From Rhodanobacter glycinis (GTDB lineage: Bacteria > Pseudomonadota > Gammaproteobacteria > Xanthomonadales > Rhodanobacteraceae), in contig NZ_RCZB01000002.1 of NCBI RefSeq assembly GCF_006438785.1, positions 186,001-250,000 of the forward strand: a stretch of DNA of 64,000 nucleotides. The letters run 5' to 3'. Below, piece by piece: positions 1 to 8,849 of the stretch. How positions within the stretch are numbered: the first letter of the stretch is position 1; each line of letters opens with the position of its first letter. The translations under genes were made by a program, and so were the position numbers. Below the pieces are notes generated by a model. The model was not told where the DNA came from and made no database searches. It worked only from the letters and a program-made list of their open reading frames with translations.

Positions 1-2424
1 TTCGTCAAGCTGAAGAAGAACGACAGCGAGCTGATGTGGGGCGACTTCCTCACCGCCTGGACCGGCAGCGAACTGGTGCAGTACTCGCGCGGCCTGTATG
101 GCGCGAACCTGTTGTGGAAGTCGCAGGACAGCACCAGCCTGGGCGAACGGCGCAGCAGCCTCAACGCGTTCGCCGCCGACCCCGGCACGATCGCCTCGCG
201 CGAGGAATTCCGCGGCACGGGCGGCTCGCTGTATTACCTGCACCAGCAGGACGTCACGGTGGGTTCGGAGCGCCTATGGGTCGAAATCCGCGACCGCGAC
301 TCGGGACTGGTGCTTCAGCGCACGCTGCTGGTGCCCGGTTCCGACTACGACCTGAGCTACCTGCAGGGCCGCATCCTGCTGCGCGAGCCGTTGTCCTCGG
401 TCGCCGACGGCAGCGGCCTGGTGCAGACCGGAAGCCTCTCGGGCAACCCGGTCTACCTGGTGGCGAACTACGAGTTCGTGCCGGGCATCACCGCCATCGA
501 CCAGCTCGCCACCGGCGCGCGCGGCGAGCACTGGTTCAACGACCACTTCCGCCTGGGCGCCACCAGCTATCGCCAGGCCGGTGACGGCACCGACCAGAGC
601 CTGGGCGGGCTGGACGCCACGCTGCGCTACAAGCCTGGCACGTTCCTGCGCGCCGAATCCGCACGTTCGAAGGGCGACGGTCTGGGCAGTTACAGTTCGA
701 TCGACGGCGGCTTCGGCTTCCAGCCGCAGGCGCCAGGCAGCACCGGCGGCATCGCCTGGGCACAGCGCATCGACGGCGCGTTGTCGCTGGCCGACTTCAT
801 CGAGAACTCGCGTGGGCAGATCAACGCCTACTGGCAGGATCGCGATGCGGGCTTCTCGGCACCCGGGCAGATCACTCTGGGCGGCGAAGCCACCCGCCAG
901 GCCGGCGTGCGCGCCGACGTACCGCTGGGCGAGCGTACCGATGTGTCGCTCAAGGTCGACCGCCGCGATGCGCCCAGCCAGGACACCCGCGTCGGCGAAG
1001 CCTCGGTGCGCCGGCGGCTGGCGACGCACTGGACCGGCAGCCTTGGCATGCGTTCGGAGAACCGCGGCATTGCCGACACCACGTTGATCCGCAGCGACAT
1101 CCTGGCCGAGAACGGCACCCGCACCGACGCCATCGCGCGGTTCGATTACGCTTCCGAGGCGCTCGATACCCACGCGCCGACGACCAAGCTCGCCGCCGTC
1201 AATGCGTGGAACGGCTACGGCTTCGTGCAGCAGACTCTCGTGCGCACGGGCACCCGCAGCGACAACGATCGCGTGGGCCTGGGCGGCGGCTGGCAGGCCA
1301 CCGACCGCGTGCACTTGGACGCCGAGGTTTCCGACGGCGACGGCGGCACCGGCGGCAAGCTGGGCACCGACTACCGCATCAACGATCGCAGTAACGCCTA
1401 CGCGCAGTACCTGATGGAAACCGAGCGCCCGGATCTCGCCTACCGCGGCCGCTTCGGCACCTTGCTCGGCGGCGTGCGCAGCAAGCTCAACGACCGTGTC
1501 AGCGTCTATCAGGAATCCCGCCAGACCACCGGCAGCGGCCAGGACAGCCTGGTGAACGCCTTCGGCATCGACCTGGCCGCCAGCGACCGCTGGACCACCG
1601 GCCTCAAGCTGGAGCAGGGCACGGTCAGCGACCCGTTGTCGGGCGACATGCGCCGCCAGGCCGCCGGCGTCTCGCTGGCGTACAAGGATGACTTCACCAA
1701 GCTGGCTTCCAGCCTGGAGTACCGCTACGAGGACGGCAACCTGTCCGGCCGGCGCACCTCCTGGCTCACCCGCAACACGCTCGGCAATCAGCTCTCGCCG
1801 GCCTGGCGTTTGCTGGGCAAGCTGGACATGGCGCGCAGCAGCTCCAGCCAGGGCGTGTTCTTCGATGGCGACTACACCGAGGGCGTGCTGGGCGCGGCTT
1901 ACCGTCCGGTCGACAACGACCGCTGGAACACGCTGGTCAAGTACACCTACATGTACGACCTGCCGTCGCCTGGCCAACTGTCGCCTTCGTCCGGCTACGA
2001 CCAGGGCTCCGGCCTGTACGCCAGCACCGTGGCCGACTACAGCCAGAAGAGCCAAGTGTTCTCGATCGACACCATCTGGGACGTCAACCCGTGGTTGTCG
2101 CTGGGCGCCAAGTACGGCTACCGCTGGGGCAGCTTGAAACCCACGCGCACGGCGGGCGACTGGTTCGACAGCACCGCCGACCTGATGGTGCTGCGCGGCG
2201 AGTGGCATTTCGTGCGCAAATGGAGCGGCCTGGTAGAAGTGCGCCGCCTGCATGCACGCGAAGCAGGCGATACCAAGAAGGGCATCCTGGTCGGCGTGTA
2301 CCGCCAGTTGGCCAAGCACGTGAAGCTCGGCGTGGGCTACAACTTCACCGACTTCTCCGACAGCCTCACCGATCTGTCCTACGACCACCGCGGCGTCTTC
2401 GTGAACGTGCTCTCCACGTTCTGA
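1..2424 (+). CDS. Large outer-membrane beta-barrel surface protein, C-terminal part (5' truncated)
   Basis: The reading frame is open from base 1, so the true start lies outside the window; at least 807 residues are present. No catalytic motif is visible. The sequence is an alternation of short polar turns and amphipathic strands rich in Y, G, S and D, such as AAYRPVDNDRWNTLVKYTYM, and ends in FVNVLSTF. A terminal phenylalanine is the usual outer-membrane barrel insertion signal. The N-terminal part present here (SLGERRSSLNAFAADPGT, then VPGSDYDLSYLQGRILL) resembles the region before the barrel in very large proteobacterial surface proteins with repeat domains. I infer an outer-membrane location; function is unknown. 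It is followed by a strong terminator at 2576-2606. Confidence 0.7.
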   Translation, partial: FVKLKKNDSELMWGDFLTAWTGSELVQYSRGLYGANLLWKSQDSTSLGERRSSLNAFAADPGTIASREEFRGTGGSLYYLHQQDVTVGSERLWVEIRDRDSGLVLQRTLLVPGSDYDLSYLQGRILLREPLSSVADGSGLVQTGSLSGNPVYLVANYEFVPGITAIDQLATGARGEHWFNDHFRLGATSYRQAGDGTDQSLGGLDATLRYKPGTFLRAESARSKGDGLGSYSSIDGGFGFQPQAPGSTGGIAWAQRIDGALSLADFIENSRGQINAYWQDRDAGFSAPGQITLGGEATRQAGVRADVPLGERTDVSLKVDRRDAPSQDTRVGEASVRRRLATHWTGSLGMRSENRGIADTTLIRSDILAENGTRTDAIARFDYASEALDTHAPTTKLAAVNAWNGYGFVQQTLVRTGTRSDNDRVGLGGGWQATDRVHLDAEVSDGDGGTGGKLGTDYRINDRSNAYAQYLMETERPDLAYRGRFGTLLGGVRSKLNDRVSVYQESRQTTGSGQDSLVNAFGIDLAASDRWTTGLKLEQGTVSDPLSGDMRRQAAGVSLAYKDDFTKLASSLEYRYEDGNLSGRRTSWLTRNTLGNQLSPAWRLLGKLDMARSSSSQGVFFDGDYTEGVLGAAYRPVDNDRWNTLVKYTYMYDLPSPGQLSPSSGYDQGSGLYASTVADYSQKSQVFSIDTIWDVNPWLSLGAKYGYRWGSLKPTRTAGDWFDSTADLMVLRGEWHFVRKWSGLVEVRRLHAREAGDTKKGILVGVYRQLAKHVKLGVGYNFTDFSDSLTDLSYDHRGVFVNVLSTF

Positions 2425-2470
2425 CGGCCAAACGCCGTTTGGTCGAGGTGACGGCCGTTGCTTCTAGGTC

Positions 2471-2521
2471 TGGGGGCAATTTTGGGGGCAACATAAACAT
2501 GCGATTTGGCATGAATCGCAT
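2471..2521. repeat. Short direct repeats plus inverted repeat, possible old attachment-site remnant
   Basis: TGGGGGCAA occurs twice in eleven-to-twelve-base phase (2471-2479 and 2483-2491). It is followed by an 8-base inverted repeat ATGCGATT/AATCGCAT (2499-2506 and 2514-2521) around a 7-base loop. Tandem GGGGGCA motifs of this kind are often seen at tyrosine-recombinase integration modules, but no integrase gene is present, so the interpretation is weak. Confidence 0.3.
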
Positions 2522-2575
2522 GGGATAAGGGCCTGATACGCATCATGTGGTGCTGGTGCCGCACCATGAAATCAG

Positions 2576-2606
2576 GGGTTCGCAGCAGTGCGAACCCTTT
2601 TTCTTT
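2576..2606 (+). terminator. Rho-independent terminator
   Basis: A 9-bp perfect stem GGGTTCGCA/TGCGAACCC with a GCAG tetraloop is followed by TTTTTCTTT. It points rightwards and is the likely end of the transcript of the outer-membrane protein that stops at 2424. Confidence 0.8.
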
Positions 2607-2734
2607 GCCCAGAATCCGGATTTTGGTGCCCGCCTTGGGAAGGATTCGCGGTGGTCGCCCATGAATCCACGGGCGGTTTCTTTCTTGCGGCCATCAGTGT
2701 CCCTGCTACCGCGTGGATTGCCTGTCATCGGCGT

Positions 2735-2758
2735 AAAAAAGCCCGCCGAAGCGGGCTT
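2735..2758 (-). terminator. Rho-independent terminator of the leftward catabolic operon
   Basis: Read on the minus strand this is AAGCCCGC-TTCG-GCGGGCTT followed by TTTT, a textbook stem with a UUCG loop. It lies about 240 bases beyond the stop of the flavoprotein at 2998 and probably ends the permease-flavoprotein transcript. Bases 2607-2734 and 2759-2997 hold no gene that I can support. Confidence 0.85.
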
Positions 2759-2997
2759 GTCCATCTATGCCGGGGGAGGCTTGGGATTGCACGCCTCACG
2801 GCGAAATAGCTACAGAGGTGATGCGGTTCACATTTACTCATGTTCATCGATGTCGATCCGTGACTTGAGTCACAAATGAAACCCGTACGACACATTCATC
2901 CCTCGATGGAAGCCTCACGAAGGGCCGGCGAAAGCACCGCGTTGCTCCGACAGTCGGTCGCTTGCGGCCACTCCCGATTTTCGGCCGCGCGACGTCC

Positions 2998-5085
2998 CTA
3001 CGCCGCTGGATCGCGCAGCAGGTCGGTAGCGTGTGCCGTGTGGAAATGCCGCTTGAACGGCACGTCGCCGGACTCGGGCTCCTCCAGTTCACGTGCGTAG
3101 CGGTGGCCGGCGTAGACCGCGTGGGCGATCAGCCCCGGCGCCTCGGCATCGCCGATGCAGCGCAGCGAGCGGATGCCGGCCTCGCTCCATGCCGCTTCGC
3201 GTTGCCGCAGCTCCTGATGCAACGCATCGTCGGGCACGCGCGCGGTGACGGTGACCAGCGCGTCGCACGCGAGTTCGCGGCGCCGACCGCTCCAGACGTC
3301 TTCCAGGGTCAGCGTCGAACCGTCGAAGCCGATGATGTTGTGCGACACCACCGGCTCGATCCCGAGCTTGGCCATGCGCTTGCGGATATGCCGGTAGTCC
3401 AGCGTGTTCAGGCTCCACGGGGCGATGCTGTCGTCGGGGGTCATGTAGGTCACGTCGCAGCCGCGCGCGCGCAGCATCTCGGCCGCGACGCTGGCGTAGT
3501 AGAAGCCGTCGTCGTCGAAGACCACCACGCGGCCTTCCGGCAGGCGGCCGTCCATCAGGTCGTCGGGCGTATAGACCCGCGCGCCGTCGGCGAAGCCGGC
3601 AATGGCAAAGCCGTTGCTGCGGCCGTAGCCGTCGCGGCGCCAGTGGCAGCCGGTGGCCAGCACCACGTGTTCCGCGCCGAAGTCGAGCACGTCCTGCGCG
3701 GTCAAGGCTGAATCGAGATAGACGGCTATATTCGCAAGCTTGTCGATCTGGCCGACGCGCCAGTCGCGCACGCGCGCCCATTCGGCCAGGCCGGGCAGGC
3801 GCGCCTCGCGGGTGACGCGGCCGCCGAGCTCCTTGCGTCCTTCGGCCAGGCTCACTTCGTAGCCGCGCTGGCCGAGCGCACGCGCAGCCTCCAGCCCGGC
3901 CGGGCCGGCACCGACCACCAGCACGCGGCTGGCCGAGCGCTTCGGCGCGATGCGTTCCGGGTGCCAGCCCTTGCGCCACTCCTCGCCCATGGTCGGGTTC
4001 TGCGTGCAGCGGATCGGCGAGATGGTCATGTCGCCTGAGACGCAGATGTTGCAGCCGATGCATTCGCGGATGTCATCGATGCGGCCTTCCTCGATCTTGC
4101 GCGGCAGGAACGGGTCGGCGATCGACGGGCGCGCGCAACCGATCATGTCCAGCACGCCGCGCTTGAGCTGCGACACCATGGTGTCGGGCGAGGTGAAGCG
4201 GCCCACGCCGACCACCGGCTTGCTGGTGGTCTGCTTGACGAAGTCGATGAACGGTTCCTGCGCGCCCTCGCTGGCGAAGCGCGAGGGCACCGAATCGTTG
4301 TACCAGGCGGCAAGGTTCACGTCCCACAGGTCGGGCAGCTCGGCCAGCATGCCGACGATCTCCTTCGCCTCGGCCAGCTCCACGCCGCCGGGGCCGAGCA
4401 GTTCCTCGGTGGCGAAGCGCAGCGCCACCGCGCAGGTGTCGCCGACGGCATCCTTCGTGTCCTGCAGGACTTCGCGCAGCAGGCGCACGCGGTTCTCCAG
4501 CGAGCCGCCGTACTCGTCGCTGCGCTGGTTGCGCCGGCGCTGCAGGAAGTGCATCGCCAGCGACAGGTCGTGTGCGGCGTAGACGTAGATGATGTCCATG
4601 CCCGCGCGCTTGCCGCGGATCGCCGCCTCGCGATGCCAGCGGCGGTACTCACGGATGTCGTGCAGGGTCATCGCGCGCGCCTGCGAGGGATAGCCGTACT
4701 TCGATGGCTGATGCGAGGGCGCCAGCAGCACCTCGCGCGAATACAGGTTCGACGCGGTGGGGCCGTTGTGCGAAAGCTCCAGCGCGGCCAGCACGCCGTG
4801 CGCGTGCACCTTGTCGCACATCAGCGCCAGCGCGGGGATGTCGCGGTCGTCCCACAGCCGCGCCTCCACGTAAGGCGTGAGGTCGCCGCTGGGATGGATC
4901 TCGCATTCCTCGGTGGAGACCACCGCCCAGCCGCCCTCGGCCTTGATCTCGCGCATTGCCGCATGCGCCAGCGGCATCGCGTGGCCCATGCCGTTGCAGT
5001 GCGGCACCTGGAAGAAGCGGTTCTTCGCCGTCACCGGGCCGATTTGTATCGGAGTGAACAGGATGTCGTAGCGTGGATCTCTCAT
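2998..5085 (-). CDS. TMADH/histamine dehydrogenase-family iron-sulphur flavoprotein
   Basis: This 695-residue protein aligns over its full length with trimethylamine dehydrogenase: an FMN TIM barrel (about 1-380), a 4Fe-4S site and an ADP/FAD-type domain (GAGPAGLEAA). Cys30 (VPHC) matches the 6-S-cysteinyl-FMN residue. Tyr169 and His172 (YVYAAH) keep the catalytic positions. The cluster cysteines are 342, 345, 348 and 360. The substrate cage differs: TMADH Tyr60 is Glu60 here, Trp264 is kept as Trp261, and Trp355 is Asp352. As I recall, histamine dehydrogenase has Gln/Trp/Asp at these places, so a cationic primary amine is likelier than trimethylamine. Its ATG overlaps the permease stop (ATGA), which indicates translational coupling. 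The exact substrate is unknown. Confidence 0.88.
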   Translation of the reverse strand: MRDPRYDILFTPIQIGPVTAKNRFFQVPHCNGMGHAMPLAHAAMREIKAEGGWAVVSTEECEIHPSGDLTPYVEARLWDDRDIPALALMCDKVHAHGVLAALELSHNGPTASNLYSREVLLAPSHQPSKYGYPSQARAMTLHDIREYRRWHREAAIRGKRAGMDIIYVYAAHDLSLAMHFLQRRRNQRSDEYGGSLENRVRLLREVLQDTKDAVGDTCAVALRFATEELLGPGGVELAEAKEIVGMLAELPDLWDVNLAAWYNDSVPSRFASEGAQEPFIDFVKQTTSKPVVGVGRFTSPDTMVSQLKRGVLDMIGCARPSIADPFLPRKIEEGRIDDIRECIGCNICVSGDMTISPIRCTQNPTMGEEWRKGWHPERIAPKRSASRVLVVGAGPAGLEAARALGQRGYEVSLAEGRKELGGRVTREARLPGLAEWARVRDWRVGQIDKLANIAVYLDSALTAQDVLDFGAEHVVLATGCHWRRDGYGRSNGFAIAGFADGARVYTPDDLMDGRLPEGRVVVFDDDGFYYASVAAEMLRARGCDVTYMTPDDSIAPWSLNTLDYRHIRKRMAKLGIEPVVSHNIIGFDGSTLTLEDVWSGRRRELACDALVTVTARVPDDALHQELRQREAAWSEAGIRSLRCIGDAEAPGLIAHAVYAGHRYARELEEPESGDVPFKRHFHTAHATDLLRDPAA

Positions 5086-6404
5086 TCGGTGATGGCCTTG
5101 ACGGGTGGCGCCGGCTTGCGCCGCAGGCGCATGAACGCATACAGCGGCAGGCCCGCCGCGCCCAGGCCCAGCGCGAACAGGAACGGCTCGCGGCCGATGC
5201 CGATGAAGGCGAAGACCACGAAGACCGCCCCCGCGATGGCAACCAGCAGCACCTTGCGCGCCGTGCAGCTGGCGGCGCCGCGCCGCCACAGCACCGCCAG
5301 GGCCAGTGCGCAGCAGAAATAAAGCGGCAGGTTGGCCGCGGTCACCACCCGGGTGAGGAAGGTGAAGGCCGATACCAGCGACTTGCTGTAGCTCATCCAG
5401 ATCATCGCCGAGCCCAGCAGGCCGGTGACCAGCAGCGCCACCACCGGCGCGCCATGACGGTTGTTGCGCGCAAGCACTGCCGGCAGCACGCCATTGCTGG
5501 CCATCGTGCGGGTCAGCTCGCCGACCAGCAAGGTCCAGCCGTTGAGTGCACCGAGTCCGCTGATCACCACGAACAGCGCCAGCCAGCGGCCGGAGCCTGC
5601 GGCGCCGAAGCGCTCCATCAGTAGCGCGAACGGCGCGCTCGCATTGGCCAGTTCCTGTTGCCGGATCAGCAGCAGGGGCACGGCCGAGACGATGATGTAG
5701 ACGATCGCGGTCAGCACGGTGCCGGTCATCGTGGCGCGTGGAATCGTGCGCCCCGGGTTGTCGACCCGCGCCGCCGGCACGCTGGCCGATTCGATGCCGA
5801 GCATCGCGAACAGCGCGATGGTCGAGGCCGCCATCACGTCGCCCAGGGTGATCGGCGTGGTCGGCGGATGCGCGACGTAGCTCGCCGGCGAGGTGAGCAG
5901 CACCCAGCCGCCGAGCAGCGCGATCGCCAGCATCGGCAACAGCTTCAGCGCGGTGGTCACGATCTGCACCCGGCCGCCGGTGCGCACGCCGAACAGGTTG
6001 ACGATCACCATCGACCACAGCAGCAGCAGGGCGAACAGCGCCGGCTGGATCGCGCCCAGCATCGGGAACACCACGGTGATGTAGCCGACCACGCCGGTCG
6101 CCAGCGCGGCATTGGTGAGCCACAGCGACACCCAGTACGCCCACAGCGCCATGTACGCCGGCAGCTCGCCGAGCGTGCTGCGGATATAGCCGTACGGTCC
6201 ATCCGCGTCCGGCAATGCATGCGCGAGATGCGAGAACACGCGGGCCAGCACCAGGCAGCCGAGCAGGACGATGGTCCAGCCGATCAGCGCATTGAACCCG
6301 AACGGCGCCAGCGACGCCGGCAGCAGGAAGATGCCCATGCCGATGACATTGCCCACAACCAGCGCGGTACAGGTCCAGAAGCCGATCTTGTTGCCGTCGC
6401 TCAT
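5082..6404 (-). CDS. APC-family amino acid/amine permease (AdiC/PotE-like)
   Basis: This 440-residue integral membrane protein has about twelve hydrophobic helices. The first helix carries GNVIGMGIFLLPASLAPFG, the unwound substrate-binding segment (G-x-G-I-F) of the amino acid-polyamine-organocation superfamily. The nearest families I recognise are cationic antiporters and permeases such as AdiC and PotE. It lies between a periplasmic amidohydrolase (18-base gap) and a flavin amine dehydrogenase (4-base overlap). The context suggests import of the amine or amino acid released in the periplasm; transport direction and substrate are inferred. A complete N-terminus starts at an ATG 18 bases after the previous stop. 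Confidence 0.85.
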   Translation of the reverse strand: MSDGNKIGFWTCTALVVGNVIGMGIFLLPASLAPFGFNALIGWTIVLLGCLVLARVFSHLAHALPDADGPYGYIRSTLGELPAYMALWAYWVSLWLTNAALATGVVGYITVVFPMLGAIQPALFALLLLWSMVIVNLFGVRTGGRVQIVTTALKLLPMLAIALLGGWVLLTSPASYVAHPPTTPITLGDVMAASTIALFAMLGIESASVPAARVDNPGRTIPRATMTGTVLTAIVYIIVSAVPLLLIRQQELANASAPFALLMERFGAAGSGRWLALFVVISGLGALNGWTLLVGELTRTMASNGVLPAVLARNNRHGAPVVALLVTGLLGSAMIWMSYSKSLVSAFTFLTRVVTAANLPLYFCCALALAVLWRRGAASCTARKVLLVAIAGAVFVVFAFIGIGREPFLFALGLGAAGLPLYAFMRLRRKPAPPVKAITE

Positions 6405-6422
6405 GTCAGCACTCGTTGGTGT

Positions 6423-7721
6423 TCAGTCGAGGGAAACCGGCTGGCCGGCCTTGATCACGCCGCGCACCTGGCGCAGGCATTCGATGTCGTGCAGCGGATC
6501 GCAAGCTACCGCGACCAGGTCGGCGGCCTTGCCGGGCGCGATCGAGCCGAGCTCGCGTTCCTTGCCGAGCAGGCGCGCGGCGTCGATGGTGGCCGAACGA
6601 ATCGCCTGCAGCGGAGTCATCCCGTAGCGCACCATGTAGGCGAACTGGCGCGCATCGTCGCCGTACGGGTAAACGCCGGCATCGGTGCCGAACGCCAGAT
6701 GCACGCCGGCCTTGACCGCCTTGCGGAAACCCTCGCGCTGCGCGTCGGTGGTCTCGATGTTCTTGCGCAGGATTTCCGGCGACCAGCCCGCCGTGCGGCC
6801 GACGCTGTCGATGTAGTCGCCGTTGTAGATGTCCATCACCAGCCAGGTGCCATGCTGTTTCGCCAGCGCGATGCCTTCGTCGTCGATCAGCGAGGCGTGC
6901 TCGACCGAGCGCACGCCCGCGCGTATCGCGCGCTTGATGCCCTCGGCGCCATGTGCGTGCGCAGCGACGAAGGCGCCGCGCTTCGCAGCTTCCGCCACGG
7001 CGGCATGGATCTCGGCTTCGCTGTATTCGGATTCCCCCGGTTCGGTGCCGGCGGTGAGCACCGCGCCGGTGGCGATGACCTTGATCAGGTCGGCGCCGCC
7101 ATCGAGCACGATGTCGACATGTCGGCGCACGTCATCCACTCCCTTGGAGACGCCTCGGCGGAATACTTCCGGCACCACGGTGCCTTGTGGCAGGCCGGTG
7201 ATCTCGCCGCCGCCGCCGGGCACGGTGATGTAGGCGCCGGCGACGAACATGCGCGGGCCCGGCACGTAGCCGGCGTTGATCGCATCGCGCAGGGCGACAT
7301 CGGCGAAGCTGCGATAGACGCCCACATCGCGCACGGTGGTGAAGCCGGCGCGCACGGTGTCGCGCGCGTTTTTCGCGCCGATGAAGGCGTCGCGTGCCGC
7401 GCTGCTCTTCAGCGGCGCGCCGGGGTCGGCCATCTGGCCTTCGTCGGCGAGATGGGTGTGCATGTCCATCAGGCCTGGCACCACGGTCCAGGCCGACCAG
7501 TCGAGCACGCGCGCGCCCGCGGCGGCAGGCGTCCACGGCGCGACCGCGACGACGCGGCCGTGCTCGATCGTCACCGCCTGGTCGGCGAGCATGCGGCCGC
7601 TGTCGACGTCGAGCAGGTGGCCGGCGTGCACCACGGTTCGTTGCGCGTCCTGGGCGTGGGCGAGCGGCGCAGCTGCGAGCGCCGCGAGCGCGAAGCACAG
7701 GCTGTACAGTCTCGTGGTCAT
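6423..7721 (-). CDS. Secreted amidohydrolase, Xaa-Lys/Arg or Xaa-Pro carboxypeptidase-like
   Basis: This 432-residue protein has a signal peptide (LYSLCFALAALAAAPLAHAQ) and is presumably periplasmic. The amidohydrolase binuclear metal set is visible: H88xH90 (DMHTH), Lys214 (LIKVIATG, the carboxylated lysine), His255/His257 (AHAHG), His275 (SVEHAS) and a late Asp in FGTDAG. It belongs to the group often labelled Xaa-Pro dipeptidase or imidazolonepropionase-like. From memory, characterised Caulobacter members of this group release C-terminal Arg or Lys from dipeptides. Its start overlaps the Rieske gene stop by four bases, in one operon with the permease and flavoprotein. A cationic C-terminal residue is therefore a reasonable but untested substrate. 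Confidence 0.85.
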   Translation of the reverse strand: MTTRLYSLCFALAALAAAPLAHAQDAQRTVVHAGHLLDVDSGRMLADQAVTIEHGRVVAVAPWTPAAAGARVLDWSAWTVVPGLMDMHTHLADEGQMADPGAPLKSSAARDAFIGAKNARDTVRAGFTTVRDVGVYRSFADVALRDAINAGYVPGPRMFVAGAYITVPGGGGEITGLPQGTVVPEVFRRGVSKGVDDVRRHVDIVLDGGADLIKVIATGAVLTAGTEPGESEYSEAEIHAAVAEAAKRGAFVAAHAHGAEGIKRAIRAGVRSVEHASLIDDEGIALAKQHGTWLVMDIYNGDYIDSVGRTAGWSPEILRKNIETTDAQREGFRKAVKAGVHLAFGTDAGVYPYGDDARQFAYMVRYGMTPLQAIRSATIDAARLLGKERELGSIAPGKAADLVAVACDPLHDIECLRQVRGVIKAGQPVSLD

Positions 7722-8791
7722 GCGGATTCCCCGGCGTCATGGGCATAGGCGGCGCGCAGCAGGTTCTGGAAATGCCAGACGCCACCTTCGCGCTTCGGGC
7801 ACAGCCGCCCGGCGGTGTAGAAGCCGGACGCCAGGCCCTTCTGCACGGCTTCGCAGATCGTGATGTCCTCGCTCTGCACCTCGTCGCTGAACGACCGGTC
7901 GGCGGCGATGCGCGCCTGCGCCTGCTCGTCCTGTGCGTAGTAGTAGTCGAACTCGACCCGGCAGCGGCCAGGCCCGAGCGGCAGGATGCGGTTGGTCTGC
8001 ATCCGCCCAGGCATGATGTTGAGCATCACGTTGGGGTAGATGAAGTAGTAGAACGCCTGGCCGTCGCCGTAGATGTCGCCGCTGTTGCGCAGCGGCGAGG
8101 ACTGCAGCGAATGCCACGGGAACAGCTCGGTGTCGTAGGCACGATAGTCGAGCACGCGGGACAGGCCCGGATGCACGTGCGGCAGGTGGTAGCCCTCGAG
8201 GAAGTTGTCGATGTAGACCTTCCAGTTGCACGCGAGCTCATAGCTGTCGCGGCGCAGGTAGCGCATCGCGAACAGGTCGATCGGCGCGATGCGTTCGGCG
8301 ATGCCGGCGTAGACCTCGCCGAACGCCGGCACGTCGTCGCTCAGTGCCACGAACACCAGGCCCTGCCATTCGTGCACGCGCAGCGGCGGCAGGCTGATGT
8401 CCTCGACCTTGAAGTCGCAGGCGTCCTGCATCTCCGGCGCGCTGCGCAGCTGGCCGGCGAGGGTGTAGGTCCAGCCGTGGTACTTGCAGTGCAGTGCCTT
8501 GGCGCCCTTGCCGTTGCACAGCGCCAGCGGCCCCGCGCGGTGGCGGCAGACATTCGGGAATGCGCGCAGCGTGCCGTCCTGGCCGCGCACCAGCAGCACC
8601 GGCACGCCGGCGATCTGCTCGACCACGTGGTCGCCCGGCTCGGCCAGCAGGCCCTGGTGCGCCACCAGCTGCCAGCTGCGCGCGAGCACCGCACGCTGTT
8701 CCATCGCCAGCATGGCGTCGCCGAAGTAGTAACGGGCCGGCAGGGCACGGGCGTGGTCGAGATCTTCAATCGTCGTGTCAGGCTGCTGCAT
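7718..8791 (-). CDS. Rieske non-haem iron oxygenase, choline monooxygenase/betaine demethylase type
   Basis: This 357-residue alpha subunit is of the ring-hydroxylating type. The N-terminal Rieske 2Fe-2S ligands are CRH...CKYH (C-x-H, C-x2-H). The mononuclear iron site is in NWKVYIDNFLEGYHLPHVH, with the bridging Asp, Glu and two His. This spacing matches choline monooxygenase, GbcA and CntA-type enzymes, which attack quaternary ammonium compounds rather than aromatic rings. No ferredoxin or reductase gene is nearby. It is the first gene of a leftward operon with the amidohydrolase, permease and amine dehydrogenase, and diverges from the DmpA-like peptidase over only 58 bases. A role in N-demethylation or C-N cleavage is inferred. 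Confidence 0.85.
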   Translation of the reverse strand: MQQPDTTIEDLDHARALPARYYFGDAMLAMEQRAVLARSWQLVAHQGLLAEPGDHVVEQIAGVPVLLVRGQDGTLRAFPNVCRHRAGPLALCNGKGAKALHCKYHGWTYTLAGQLRSAPEMQDACDFKVEDISLPPLRVHEWQGLVFVALSDDVPAFGEVYAGIAERIAPIDLFAMRYLRRDSYELACNWKVYIDNFLEGYHLPHVHPGLSRVLDYRAYDTELFPWHSLQSSPLRNSGDIYGDGQAFYYFIYPNVMLNIMPGRMQTNRILPLGPGRCRVEFDYYYAQDEQAQARIAADRSFSDEVQSEDITICEAVQKGLASGFYTAGRLCPKREGGVWHFQNLLRAAYAHDAGESA

Positions 8792-8849
8792 GGATGACTC
8801 CACTCCCGGGATAGACTGGTGCGACGAACGGCCGCCTACCGGAGTATCC

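Noticed and set aside
274-2388. Long minus-strand frame of about 700 codons opposite the outer-membrane protein
   Set aside because: It is the mirror of a real plus-strand gene in GC-rich DNA; the translation is Val/Ala/Arg/His-rich with no domain.
2547-2879. Possible 110-codon gene in the first intergenic region
   Set aside because: It reads through two terminator hairpins, has no ribosome site and has no recognisable sequence.
2998-5085. Trimethylamine dehydrogenase as a specific name
   Set aside because: Two of the three trimethylamine cage residues are replaced by acids, so only the family name is used.
2998-6144. Single fused protein of 1048 residues covering permease and flavoprotein
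   Set aside because: The flavoprotein starts cleanly at ATG 5085 with the family N-terminus; the upstream part of that frame is a shadow of the permease, which ends at 5082 in another frame.
5658-7748. Plus-strand frame of 696 codons
   Set aside because: Lies opposite the permease and amidohydrolase; composition (His/Arg/Gln-rich) is typical of an antisense shadow.
8820-8834. Second IclR/PcaR site between the Rieske and DmpA-like genes
   Set aside because: GTTCGTCGCAC on the minus strand shares the ends of GTTCGGTAATCGCAC but lacks four central bases; too short to support.
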